Source of the DNA: Lachnospiraceae bacterium NC2004
GTDB taxonomy: Bacteria; Bacillota; Clostridia; Lachnospirales; Lachnospiraceae
Length of the DNA stretch: 59,101 nt
Reading direction: 5' to 3'
NCBI GenBank assembly: GCA_000621905.1
Contig: JHXB01000015.1
Location: 1 to 59,101, forward strand
A program made the position numbers and the translations under genes. Below are positions 18,422 through 26,029 of the stretch, piece after piece. The notes under the pieces were generated by a model, which had not been told where the DNA came from, ran no database searches, and saw only the letters and a list, made by a program, of their open reading frames with translations. How positions within the stretch are numbered: the first letter of the stretch is position 1; each line of letters begins with the position of its first letter.

Positions 18422-19114
18422 TCAACCCACAATAACCTCTACTCCACCTTCAACACAGACCGTATACGTATACCTTCTGTCCGCAGTAAACGAAGTCATA
18501 AACCTGACATTTTCACCTATTACGCCCATATTGGCATAATCAATGTCAAATGATGCCAATCCGTCAGCTATCCCAGTCCCTTTCCACTTAAGGTACGCCT
18601 CTTTCATAGTCCAAAAAGCTGTATATAGCTCGTCTCTGCTATTACACCCCATCTTACTCTCAATCTCCTCATCACTTATTCCGTCAATAAAGGCGTTATC
18701 ACTCTCAGAGAAAAACCTTTCTGCAATCCTCTTATTGCATTTGCCACATCGTTCTATATCAATTCCAACCACAGAAGAACCAACAGCAGTCATCACATAA
18801 TCACCGGAATGTGAAAGGTTAAAAAATATCCCTTTATAATCCTCTGAAGCAAGATACGGCTTACCATTCTCGCCTTCTTCAATATCAAGCACATCAATCT
18901 CACGTTCAAATACGTCCTTAATATAGCCCTTGATATCATTTTCTAAAAGGTAACCCGCAATCAGCGAATAGTCAGCAATACGTGCTTTCTTCCTCAGCAC
19001 TTTCTTACGCCTATCTAGTGAAACGAGCGACAACATACGTTGCCGCTCGATATCTGTCATTAATTCCATCTTGTCGGAAATGCTATAGATATTGACTCTT
19101 ATAGCATCACTCAT
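18422..19114 (-). CDS. Sfp-type 4'-phosphopantetheinyl transferase
   Basis: 230 residues from the ATG at 19114, which has GGAGG 6 nt upstream inside the preceding gene. It transfers phosphopantetheine from CoA to a Ser on carrier proteins. Motifs are complete: FFNLSHSGDYVMTA, VVGIDIERCGK (Mg2+ residues) and FWTMKEAYLKWKGTG. The length matches the large monomeric Sfp/EntD type rather than AcpS. It is co-transcribed behind a carrier-protein gene and a BtrH-like gene, so the neighbouring carrier protein is its likely substrate. An in-frame extension to 19291 lies over the upstream gene and is not used. Confidence 0.93.
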   Translation of the reverse strand: MSDAIRVNIYSISDKMELMTDIERQRMLSLVSLDRRKKVLRKKARIADYSLIAGYLLENDIKGYIKDVFEREIDVLDIEEGENGKPYLASEDYKGIFFNLSHSGDYVMTAVGSSVVGIDIERCGKCNKRIAERFFSESDNAFIDGISDEEIESKMGCNSRDELYTAFWTMKEAYLKWKGTGIADGLASFDIDYANMGVIGENVRFMTSFTADRRYTYTVCVEGGVEVIVG

Positions 19115-19115
19115 A

Positions 19116-20168
19116 TTAAGCCTCCAAGCCCTTAAGAACTTCAGTGAGAACCTCGATGTCTGCCTTCTTGGCATCGTCAAAGTACGCTCTAAATCTCTCT
19201 TTATCTTCAGTCTTGCCTGAAATAGAGATACGGATAACAAGGTTTCTCGCTGCAAGAATATTCTCAACAACTTCTCTCTGATACTTCTCAACGAGTTCCT
19301 GATTCTCAGGAATGATGCCCTTGTCCATCAAGTACTTAATACGATTAGCCATGATTACATGGTGATCGTACATAATGTGAGTCGCACGAATATCGAAGTC
19401 TCCCTTAGAAACTCTTGCCATTGTCTCGTTGTAAACTTCCTCATATACGTTAATACCAAAGAAAGTATCGTCGAAACGGTTACGCATCATACGGAAATGA
19501 TCCTTGGTATCGGTTCCGTCGAGGTACTCGTGAATAGTTCTAGCAATAAGACCTGTATCAAGATCGTAGTAGGTTCTGTCAGTATTCTTCCAGATTACAT
19601 AGAGACCTCTTACTCCCTTGTAATCGTCCTTAAACATGTGATCATCAGCAGGAGCGATAACGTTATATCCTCTCTCTACCTCATCAAATGACACTGTTGT
19701 GTAGCTGTACTTCTCTGTAAATGTAAAGTCTCCAACGTGGAACACCTTCTCATCCTTGTCATAACCATAGATGAAAAGCTCGTGTGGGAACTTATAATCA
19801 AGCTCTACGTCACACAAAATACGTGCCTCATCAAATACACCGTACACATATCCACCAAGATCAATGGTCTTGGTAATAAAATCTATAACGTCTCCACCGC
19901 AATAACTGTCAATCTGTCCCTTAGTCATCAAAGAAGTAATGATGTATGGGCACTCCTTAAGTGAAGAACTACCAGGCATAATATCGGTAAATACCATATC
20001 ATCACCTGTAAATATCTCAGTAATGTGGTAGCATCTAAGCTGAATATAGTTGCTATATAACCACTTTAAAAAGTTCTCATCGTCACCTAATATTGAAAAC
20101 AATGTTGCATGCCACTGCCACGATGTAATCATAGGATAATGTACCGGTAATATCTTCTTATCTGCCAT
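19116..20168 (-). CDS. BtrH-like (C39-peptidase-like fold) protein
   Basis: 350 residues. The layout resembles the BtrH N-terminal domain family: a helix near residues 13-30 (MITSWQWHATLFSIL), then VYGVFDEARILCDVELDY and PHELFIYGYDKDEKVFHVGDF, where the His and Asp fit the papain-like second and third catalytic positions. BtrH in butirosin synthesis moves an acyl group from a carrier protein to an amine. No Cys sits in the N-terminal helix where the nucleophile is expected; the first Cys is residue 46. The ATG at 20168 is 10 nt after GGAGG. It lies between a carrier-protein gene and a PPTase gene. The assignment is by pattern, not by search. Confidence 0.6.
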   Translation of the reverse strand: MADKKILPVHYPMITSWQWHATLFSILGDDENFLKWLYSNYIQLRCYHITEIFTGDDMVFTDIMPGSSSLKECPYIITSLMTKGQIDSYCGGDVIDFITKTIDLGGYVYGVFDEARILCDVELDYKFPHELFIYGYDKDEKVFHVGDFTFTEKYSYTTVSFDEVERGYNVIAPADDHMFKDDYKGVRGLYVIWKNTDRTYYDLDTGLIARTIHEYLDGTDTKDHFRMMRNRFDDTFFGINVYEEVYNETMARVSKGDFDIRATHIMYDHHVIMANRIKYLMDKGIIPENQELVEKYQREVVENILAARNLVIRISISGKTEDKERFRAYFDDAKKADIEVLTEVLKGLEA

Positions 20169-20182
20169 GTTCAATATACCTC

Positions 20183-20431
20183 CTACTTATTAATCTTACT
20201 ATCTATAGTATCAATAACATCATCAAAGGTCTCGTACCTAGAAAGCGCAAGCTCCTTGTCATCAAAAGATACCCCAAACTCATCCTCAGCAGCAACAATC
20301 AGCTGAATAAGCTGAATAGAATTGACATCATAATCATCTACAAAATTCGCACTGACATTGACATCTTCTATGTCAGTAAGGTTGTCATTAATAACCTCAA
20401 CGAACTTATCTTTAATCTCGTCTCTTTGCAT
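20183..20431 (-). CDS. Acyl/peptidyl carrier protein (stand-alone)
   Basis: 82 residues, four-helix carrier fold with the phosphopantetheine Ser in DYDVNS38IQLIQLI. The usual DSL is NSI, so it differs from housekeeping AcpP (51327-51554), which has DVDSLAAVEI. ATG 20431 has AGGAGG 6 nt upstream. It is the first gene of a three-gene transcript with a BtrH-like protein and an Sfp-type PPTase, and is presumably the acyl or aminoacyl donor for the BtrH-like protein. Confidence 0.88.
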   Translation of the reverse strand: MQRDEIKDKFVEVINDNLTDIEDVNVSANFVDDYDVNSIQLIQLIVAAEDEFGVSFDDKELALSRYETFDDVIDTIDSKINK

Positions 20432-20456
20432 ATTACGCCTCCTAATAAAAATGATT

Positions 20457-20475
20457 GGTGTGAAAGCATCACACC
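20457..20475 (-). other. 5'-end hairpin of the carrier-protein operon mRNA
   Basis: Stem GGTGTGA/TCACACC begins at the predicted transcript start (about 20474) and is followed by AATCATTTTTATT and then the ribosome site. It could stabilise the mRNA 5' end or act as an attenuator. Confidence 0.5.
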
Positions 20476-20480
20476 TAATA

Positions 20481-20509
20481 ATTTTAATACTTTTTACGTA
20501 TTTTTTCAA
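20481..20509 (-). promoter_or_regulatory. Carrier-protein operon promoter TTGAAA-17-TAAAAT
   Basis: Minus-strand -35 TTGAAA (20509-20504), 17-nt spacer and -10 TAAAAT (20486-20481), in an AT-rich stretch. Confidence 0.65.
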
Positions 20510-20654
20510 TATACTATGCATTATTTTTGGTAAATTTTATTAATTGTAAAGTTTTATGTAAACTACTTCCGTACTACAGTTCGATTTAGTAGTGTAAAAT
20601 GTATAATTGACATAAAATTTTCAAAAAAAAATATATAATTTTTACATTTTTCTA

Positions 20655-20683
20655 TTACAATTTCTAAACTAATGTGGTATAAT
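20655..20683 (+). promoter_or_regulatory. Plus-strand promoter TTACAA-17-TGG-TATAAT
   Basis: -35 TTACAA, 17-nt spacer ending in TGG (extended -10) and -10 TATAAT. It points into a region without a convincing gene, ending in a terminator. Confidence 0.65.
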
Positions 20684-20689
20684 GAATTA

Positions 20690-20885
20690 ACATTTATGTA
20701 ACATATCGTTTTTGAGGATTCCGGGGAGTTTTTATATTTGTTTATTATCACCATACTTTTTGTGCATTTTAACCATCGGATTCCGACTTAGTTTACTTCC
20801 ATATACCTTCTCCTTTGGTACATGGTTGACACCTAAAAACTTTATTGATTTAAAGCCGGCGTGGTATCCGCCGGCTTTATTCGTT
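20690..20885 (+). ncRNA. Candidate noncoding RNA (about 195 nt)
   Basis: A promoter at 20655-20683 and a strong terminator at 20852-20878 bracket about 195 nt without a supported ORF: a 71-codon frame starts at a TTG without a ribosome site and runs through the terminator. Within it CCATATACC and GGTACATGG can pair (one mismatch) around a TTCTCCTTT loop, exposing CUCCUU, which is complementary to Shine-Dalgarno sequences. The size fits 6S RNA, but I could not confirm a 6S fold. Together with the promoter regions this fills the 20432-20939 gap. Confidence 0.5.
20852..20878 (+). terminator. Terminator of the candidate ncRNA
   Basis: 10-bp stem AAAGCCGGCG/CGCCGGCTTT with a 7-nt loop, followed by ATTCG. 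The A/T-flanked arms make it usable in both directions. Confidence 0.75.
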
Positions 20886-20897
20886 GCATTTTTCCCA

Positions 20898-20925
20898 TTA
20901 AAAAGCCACCCAATTGGGTGGCTTT
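20898..20925 (-). terminator. Terminator after the 20940-22118 gene
   Basis: Perfect 24-bp palindrome (20902-20925, AAAGCCACCCAA core arm) followed on the minus strand by further T. It lies 15 nt after the stop codon. Confidence 0.85.
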
Positions 20926-20939
20926 AAATATTATCTCTA

Positions 20940-22118
20940 TTATCTCATTGATGCAGGTTTCTCAGGCTCTACAGGCTTCTCCATAGCTGCCTTCTTACCA
21001 AAACCTCTCTTAGACTTCTTCCACTGCTTCATAGCAAGCTCATATCTCTCCATATCAATCTTATATTGCTCCTCAGGAGTGAGCGCAGAGTTAGGTCCGT
21101 TACCGGCTTTAGGTGCCTCTGGTTCCTTATCTGATCCAGGTAATCCAAAGTATATATTGTCAGCATCTTCGATACGAATGAGAATATCATCTCTAATCAT
21201 GCTGTTGAGAATACGAGTGATGTCCATACGTCCAAGATCAACAAGACCAGGGATTGACTGAAGCTCGCTAAGTGTAATCTTGCCCTTACCTGCAACAGTA
21301 TCGTAGATAAGTGACTTCTCCTTGCCGTTCTCCGTATTGTCGAAGTTAGGCTTAGCAGGTGTCTCATCCTGTGCTTCCTCAACTACCTCTGCCTCTTCCT
21401 CTTCAACTATCTCTGCGTCAACAACCTCAAGATTCTCATCAGATGTCTCTACAACAGTCTTAACTGCGGTTGCAACTTCCTGCTCTGCCTTGTCAAGCAT
21501 ATCGAGCGCCTGTGCCTTAGCATCATCAATAGGAGCCTTAGCCTCATCTGGCTTAATACCTTGAGCAGCCTCTAACTGTGCTTTCTTGGCTGCTTTCTTA
21601 GCTTCTTCTGCCTCATCCTCAGCCTTAAACCTTGCCATATCAGTCTTAACCTCTTCCTCCGTAGCTTCAAGAGGGAAGTTAGGATGAATAGATGACATTA
21701 TATTCTTAGCTACTGTAGCAGAATTGTCAAATGCTGCATTAAATACAACATCCATCATAACTGCCTTATTGTGCGACAATATAACAATAGCGTGATATGT
21801 CTTATAGTCTGTCTCTGCCTCGTGAGAATAGAAAACTACATGTCTTCCGTTCACTTCTTCAAATGAAAAACTGAAACCGTCTTCTCCGAGATGCTTCTCT
21901 ATACGTCTTCTTACCTCGTCTGTAAGCGGATCTCTCGCTACGGTAGAAACCGTAATGTAACATGTGCTCGAATCATAATCCGGTGAATGCTTCTCGTACA
22001 AAACTCTTCCCGGTCTTCCACTCTTACTGGTCCAATCACTACCCTTAAAGCCTTTAGGCGCCTTAAGTGCGTAATCACCATCCTGCATAATCTCGAGATC
22101 TAGTCCAAAATCAGCCAT
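20940..22118 (-). CDS. Unrecognised protein with acidic, Ala/Glu-rich middle
   Basis: 392 residues; I do not recognise the family. Residues about 1-150 look like a folded alpha/beta domain (DGDYALKAPKGFKGSDWTSK..., HAIVILSHNKAVMMDVVFNA). From about 155 to 270 it is low-complexity, rich in Ala, Glu and Lys (EEAKKAAKKAQLEAAQ; VVDAEIVEEEEAEVVEEA), probably a flexible linker. Residues about 285-335 resemble a small winged helix (KITLSELQSIPGLVDLGRMD). No signal peptide or TM is seen. ATG 22118 has GAGGAG 7 nt upstream. It is a single-gene transcript with its own terminator. Confidence 0.8.
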   Translation of the reverse strand: MADFGLDLEIMQDGDYALKAPKGFKGSDWTSKSGRPGRVLYEKHSPDYDSSTCYITVSTVARDPLTDEVRRRIEKHLGEDGFSFSFEEVNGRHVVFYSHEAETDYKTYHAIVILSHNKAVMMDVVFNAAFDNSATVAKNIMSSIHPNFPLEATEEEVKTDMARFKAEDEAEEAKKAAKKAQLEAAQGIKPDEAKAPIDDAKAQALDMLDKAEQEVATAVKTVVETSDENLEVVDAEIVEEEEAEVVEEAQDETPAKPNFDNTENGKEKSLIYDTVAGKGKITLSELQSIPGLVDLGRMDITRILNSMIRDDILIRIEDADNIYFGLPGSDKEPEAPKAGNGPNSALTPEEQYKIDMERYELAMKQWKKSKRGFGKKAAMEKPVEPEKPASMR

Positions 22119-22214
22119 ATCAACACTCCTCGCTCTGTTTTTATTATATAATATGTGCAAATTGCACTAAAAACCTACGAAGTCATTGTATCATAATAAA
22201 TACACATTTTCAAT

Positions 22215-22242
22215 AAAAAAATCGGACTCTTCTGAGTCCGAT
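22215..22242 (-). terminator. Terminator after tRNA-Leu
   Basis: 9-bp stem ATCGGACTC/GAGTCCGAT followed on the minus strand by seven T, 5 nt behind the tRNA. Confidence 0.9.
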
Positions 22243-22246
22243 TCAA

Positions 22247-22326
22247 TGCGGGTAACAGGACTTGAACCTGCACGGTCTCCCACTAGAACCTAAATCTAGC
22301 GCGTCTGCCAATTCCGCCATACCCGC
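22247..22326 (-). tRNA. tRNA-Leu (anticodon TAG)
   Basis: Acceptor GCGGGTA/TACCCGC, discriminator A, anticodon stem CTAGA/TCTAG with loop TTTAGGT, and the long variable arm expected for Leu. The anticodon TAG reads CUN codons. Confidence 0.96.
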
Positions 22327-22343
22327 TTATATACTGAATGTAA

Positions 22344-22652
22344 TTACTTTTCTACTCTATATAAGAGCTCGTCGTTAGGAGTCTTAAGTGTGTCATTCTC
22401 TGCGTCATACTCGTAACTCTTCTCACCCGCGTTGTTGTCATATGTAATAGTAACAGAACCATCTTTGATCTTCCAAGTACCTTTAGCAGTCAACTGACCC
22501 ATATGAAGTTCAGCTTTATTGCCGTCAAATGTAATAAAGATAAGTCCATCTCCAGGTGTATATGTGCCCGACGGTCCCTTCTCACTACCACAACCAACCA
22601 TAACCATAGACATCATTACACATACTAACAGGAATGCAACAGCCTTTTTCAT
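22344..22652 (-). CDS. Small secreted lipoprotein
   Basis: 102 residues. The signal peptide MKKAVAFLLVCVMMSMVMVGC ends at lipobox VMVGC, so Cys21 is the predicted lipidation site. The mature part is a small beta-rich domain (GTYTPGDGLIFITFDGNKAE...GTWKIKDGSVTITYD), like the short DUF-type lipoproteins of Firmicutes; no function is assigned. ATG 22652 has GAGGTG 6 nt upstream. It is set between the tRNA cluster terminator and tRNA-Leu, so it may be expressed by read-through, and it may drive tRNA-Leu. Confidence 0.87.
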   Translation of the reverse strand: MKKAVAFLLVCVMMSMVMVGCGSEKGPSGTYTPGDGLIFITFDGNKAELHMGQLTAKGTWKIKDGSVTITYDNNAGEKSYEYDAENDTLKTPNDELLYRVEK

Positions 22653-22666
22653 AAGAATCACCTCAT

Positions 22667-22692
22667 AAAAAAATGAGCGACTCAAAGTCGCT
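22667..22692 (-). terminator. Terminator of the six-tRNA cluster
   Basis: Stem AGCGACT/AGTCGCT with a short loop, followed on the minus strand by CATTTTTTT, between tRNA-Lys and the lipoprotein gene. Confidence 0.8.
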
Positions 22693-22710
22693 ATGTTAAA
22701 AAGATAAGAA

Positions 22711-22783
22711 TGAGGCATCGGGGATTCGAACCCCGGACAACTTGATTAAAAGTCAAGTGCTCTACCGACTGAGCTAATACCCC
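22711..22783 (-). tRNA. tRNA-Lys (anticodon TTT)
   Basis: Acceptor GGGGTAT/ATGCCTC (with G-U pairs), anticodon stem CTTGA/TCAAG, loop CTTTTAA. Last of six tRNAs in the cluster. Confidence 0.95.
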
Positions 22784-22819
22784 ATATGAATAAAATAAGA
22801 ACGATAAGACGCTCTCTGA

Positions 22820-22891
22820 CTGGGCCAGCTGGATTCGAACCAGCGAATGCAGGAGTCAAAGTCCTGTGCCTTACCGCTTGGCGATGACCCA
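22820..22891 (-). tRNA. tRNA-Gln (anticodon TTG)
   Basis: Acceptor TGGGTCA/TGGCCCA, discriminator G, anticodon loop CTTTGAC with a TCCT/AGGA stem. Fifth gene of the cluster. Confidence 0.95.
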
Positions 22892-22916
22892 TTAATACTG
22901 GGTTAGTCAATAATAA

Positions 22917-22991
22917 GGTGGATAATGGGATTCGAACCCATGACCCCCAGAGCCACAATCTGGTGCGCTAACCAGCTGCGCTATACCCACC
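22917..22991 (-). tRNA. tRNA-His (anticodon GTG)
   Basis: Acceptor GTGGGTA/TATCCAC, with the encoded extra G-1 pairing with C73 as is typical of tRNA-His; anticodon loop TTGTGGC. Fourth gene of the cluster. Confidence 0.95.
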
Positions 22992-22996
22992 ACAAG

Positions 22997-23070
<74 letters not shown>

Positions 23071-23075
23071 AAAAA

Positions 23076-23146
23076 AGCGGGTGAAGGGAATCGAACCCTC
23101 GTGTTCAGCTTGGAAGGCTGACGTTCTACCATTGAACTACACCCGC
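23076..23146 (-). tRNA. tRNA-Gly (anticodon TCC)
   Basis: Acceptor GCGGGTG/CACCCGC, anticodon loop CTTCCAA, T-loop GGTTCGATTCC. Second gene of the cluster. Confidence 0.95.
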
Positions 23147-23174
23147 AAGGTAATAAATATGTTATTGAAACAAG

Positions 23175-23249
23175 TCGGGGTGACAGGATTCGAACCTGCG
23201 ACCTCTTGATCCCAAATCAAGCGCTCTAGCCAAGCTGAGCCACACCCCG
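23175..23249 (-). tRNA. tRNA-Pro (anticodon TGG)
   Basis: Acceptor CGGGGTG/CACCCCG, anticodon stem CTTGA/TCAAG, loop TTTGGGA, discriminator A. First gene of the cluster. Confidence 0.95.
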
Positions 23250-23290
23250 CAATGCTCAAGAAGCTCAACTTCTCTCGCGACACAAGTAGT

Positions 23291-23319
23291 ATTATATTAT
23301 AGGGAGATTTAAATGTCAA
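23291..23319 (-). promoter_or_regulatory. tRNA cluster promoter TTGACA-17-TATAAT
   Basis: Exact consensus -35 TTGACA (23319-23314) and -10 TATAAT (23296-23291) with a 17-nt spacer, as expected for a strong stable-RNA promoter. Confidence 0.9.
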
Positions 23320-23361
23320 CAACTTTTTTAAAAAGTTTCAAAATAATATAAAACCCCTTAT

Positions 23362-23393
23362 AAAAACAGGCAGGAGAGCTTATCTCCTGCCTG
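23362..23393 (-). terminator. Terminator after the small membrane protein gene
   Basis: Stem CAGGCAGGAG/CTCCTGCCTG followed on the minus strand by TTTTTAT. Confidence 0.9.
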
Positions 23394-23419
23394 ATAATCA
23401 CGGTGAAAAGTCAATTCTA

Positions 23420-23674
23420 TTACTTCTCGTTGCTTAAGAAATCGTCGTCGTCATCGAAGATATCATCATCGAAATCGTCATCAAAATCATCCTCAAAATC
23501 GTCGAGATAATCAGGAGTCATGTAAGAATATACAGCGTAAGCGATAGCTGCAATTGCAGTAATAGCTCCGATAACAGCTAAGATAACTACAATCTTCTTA
23601 GAACTCTTCTCTTCTTCCTTCTTGTTGATGACCTTAATTGCGTTAGCCAAATCCTCAATCTTATCAATCTTCAT
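23420..23674 (-). CDS. Small membrane protein with Asp-rich tail
   Basis: 84 residues, family not recognised. One TM helix at about residues 27-50 (KIVVILAVIGAITAIAAIAYAV) follows a charged N-terminus, and the C-terminal 30 residues are strongly acidic (DDFEDDFDDDFDDD). Orientation is probably N-in, with the acidic tail outside, though unproved. The ribosome site AAAGGA is 11 nt from the ATG. It follows pcrA in the same direction and has its own terminator. Confidence 0.75.
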   Translation of the reverse strand: MKIDKIEDLANAIKVINKKEEEKSSKKIVVILAVIGAITAIAAIAYAVYSYMTPDYLDDFEDDFDDDFDDDIFDDDDDFLSNEK

Positions 23675-23760
23675 AAATAGTACCGTCCTTTCACAATTTA
23701 TAGTGACATAATTGTCAATGCTAGGATATATTATAACACATAGTTTTACATTTGACTATA

Positions 23761-25995
23761 TTATTCTTCTTTTTTCAGCTTGGCAAATGAAGCAAATGAT
23801 CTCCTCACACCTCTTAAGTCATAATCCACCAATACTTCGTAGTCTGAGCCTGTAGGGGTAATCTCCTTGACGGTTCCGCTGCCGAACTTGATATGCCTCA
23901 CCCTGTCTCCGACTTTATAGTCAATTTCAAAAGGCGAATCATCCTTAACTGCATCCTTATATTTCTTAGGTTCAGATTTCAAGGTATACGCCGGTTTCAT
24001 CGCAACAGGTTTCGTTTTGGTGAATATATCCGCTGCAAAGTCAGAAGAAAATGCAGATGAATCAACTGTCGGACTAAAATTAAGATACTCCCTGTCAATC
24101 TCATCAACAAACCTCGAAACCTTGTTAAACTGTTGCTGACCGTTGACCATGCGTCTCTTAGATGCGCTCAGATAAAGCCTCTTCTCCGCTCTCGTCGCAC
24201 CGACATAAAAGAGTCTTCTCTCCTCCTCCATATCATCGTCATTACCGCTGTTAATCGTCATATAGCCCGGGAATATGCCTTCCTCCATACCGCTTAAGAA
24301 CACATAAGGGAACTCTAATCCCTTAGCACTGTGGATAGTCATAACGGTTACCGCATCATCAGAAACAAGGTTATCAACCTCAGAAATCAAAGCCACATCA
24401 GTCAAGAATCCCTGCAAAGAAGGCTCTGCTTCATTGTTCTCGTAGTCCACTATCTTACTCTTGAACTCCTCAAGGTTGTTAATTCTGTCCTTGGCGTCTT
24501 CTGTCCCTTCAAGAACAAGATTGTTAAGGTATCCGGTCTCCTCGACCACCTTGTCGTAAAGCTCAGCTATATCTCCCTTGTCGGCAATCTCCGTAAAATC
24601 ATCTATCATCTCGACAAATGCTGCTATCTTCTTCGCAGTAGCCTTCGATATAGTTGAAATCTCCTCAACCATAGAAGCCGCATCAAAAAATGCAATCTCT
24701 CTCTCCATAGCGAATTCATTAATCTTCTCAACAGTAGTCTGACCTATACCGCGCCTCGGAACATTGATAATACGCTTCATAGCCTGGTCGTCCGACAAGT
24801 TGTTAACAAGCTTAAGATACGCAACGATATCTCTAATCTCCATCCTTGAATAGAAACTCACACCACCAACTATCTTATACGGAATGTTATAAACTCCGAA
24901 CTTCTCCTCAAAAACACGCGATTGTGCATTGGTCCTGTTAAGCACAGCAAAATCCTTGTAATTCGCACCGGATGCAACTATCTTAGAAACCTCATCAGCT
25001 ATAGCCTCAGCCTCTTTATAGTTATCCTGATACTGTGCAAATGTAGTCGTCTCGCCCTCATCATTATCAGTATAAAGCGTCTTGTCCATACGAGCCGTAT
25101 TATTCCTGATTACTGAATTGGCGACATTAAGTATATTCTTAGTCGAGCGATAATTTTGCTCAAGCTTGATAACTGTGCTCTCAGGGAAGAAATCCTCGAA
25201 TTCAAGGATATTCCTTACATCTGCCCCTCTAAATTTATAAATAGACTGATCGTCATCACCGACCACGCATATATTCCTGTACTTAGATGCAAGTTGCTTT
25301 ATGAAAATAAACTGTACACCATTGGTATCCTGATACTCGTCAACCATAATGTACCTAAATCTCTCCTGCCAATACTCCAAAACATCCGGATGATGTTCAA
25401 AAAGCTCAACCGTCTTGTAAAGCAAATCATCGAAATCAAGCGCATTAGCGGTCTCAAGCTGCTTCTGATAATTAACATACACCTTAGCTATCTTCTCACG
25501 CCTAAAATCTCCGACTGCGTCCTCCATATACTCCGCAGGCGATATATATTGCTCCTTCGCAGCAGAGATAGCATTCATCATCGCCCTCTCACTAAACTGC
25601 TTGGTATCGTACTGCAGACTCTTAAGCACCTCTTTGATAAGCCTCTTCTGATCATCAGTATCATAGATAGAGAAATTCGCAGAATATCCAAGCTTATCAA
25701 TATCTCTTCTTAATATTCTTACGCATGACGAATGAAAGGTGCTAACCCAGCAATCTGAGGCACCATATCCTATCATATCGTCCACTCTCTCTCTCATCTC
25801 TTTAGCGGCTTTGTTGGTAAATGTTATCGCCATAATATTCCATGGCTTAACCTTCTTCTCCTCGATAAGATAAGCAATCCTATGAACGAGAACTCTGGTC
25901 TTACCGGAGCCCGCTCCCGCTAATAATAAAAGAGGACCGTCAGTACAAAAGACGGCCTCTCTCTGCTCTTGATTCAAACTGTCATATATAGACAT
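23761..25995 (-). CDS. pcrA: ATP-dependent DNA helicase PcrA/UvrD
   Basis: 744-residue superfamily 1 3'-5' helicase for repair and removal of proteins from DNA. Motif I LLLAGAGSGKTRVLVHR, Walker B VDEYQDTN, GDDDQSIYKFRGA and VMTIHSAKGLEF are present. The C-terminal PcrA tail (VGDRVRHIKFGSGTVKEI) that contacts RNA polymerase is retained. GGAGG is 7 nt before the ATG. It follows pspA after 34 nt. Confidence 0.96.
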   Translation of the reverse strand: MSIYDSLNQEQREAVFCTDGPLLLLAGAGSGKTRVLVHRIAYLIEEKKVKPWNIMAITFTNKAAKEMRERVDDMIGYGASDCWVSTFHSSCVRILRRDIDKLGYSANFSIYDTDDQKRLIKEVLKSLQYDTKQFSERAMMNAISAAKEQYISPAEYMEDAVGDFRREKIAKVYVNYQKQLETANALDFDDLLYKTVELFEHHPDVLEYWQERFRYIMVDEYQDTNGVQFIFIKQLASKYRNICVVGDDDQSIYKFRGADVRNILEFEDFFPESTVIKLEQNYRSTKNILNVANSVIRNNTARMDKTLYTDNDEGETTTFAQYQDNYKEAEAIADEVSKIVASGANYKDFAVLNRTNAQSRVFEEKFGVYNIPYKIVGGVSFYSRMEIRDIVAYLKLVNNLSDDQAMKRIINVPRRGIGQTTVEKINEFAMEREIAFFDAASMVEEISTISKATAKKIAAFVEMIDDFTEIADKGDIAELYDKVVEETGYLNNLVLEGTEDAKDRINNLEEFKSKIVDYENNEAEPSLQGFLTDVALISEVDNLVSDDAVTVMTIHSAKGLEFPYVFLSGMEEGIFPGYMTINSGNDDDMEEERRLFYVGATRAEKRLYLSASKRRMVNGQQQFNKVSRFVDEIDREYLNFSPTVDSSAFSSDFAADIFTKTKPVAMKPAYTLKSEPKKYKDAVKDDSPFEIDYKVGDRVRHIKFGSGTVKEITPTGSDYEVLVDYDLRGVRRSFASFAKLKKEE

Positions 25996-26029
25996 CGAAA
26001 ATCCTCCAAGCTAATATTACGAATATTGA

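Noticed and set aside
20712-20927. 71-codon plus-strand frame in the ncRNA candidate
   Set aside because: TTG start, no ribosome site, and it reads through the terminator hairpins.
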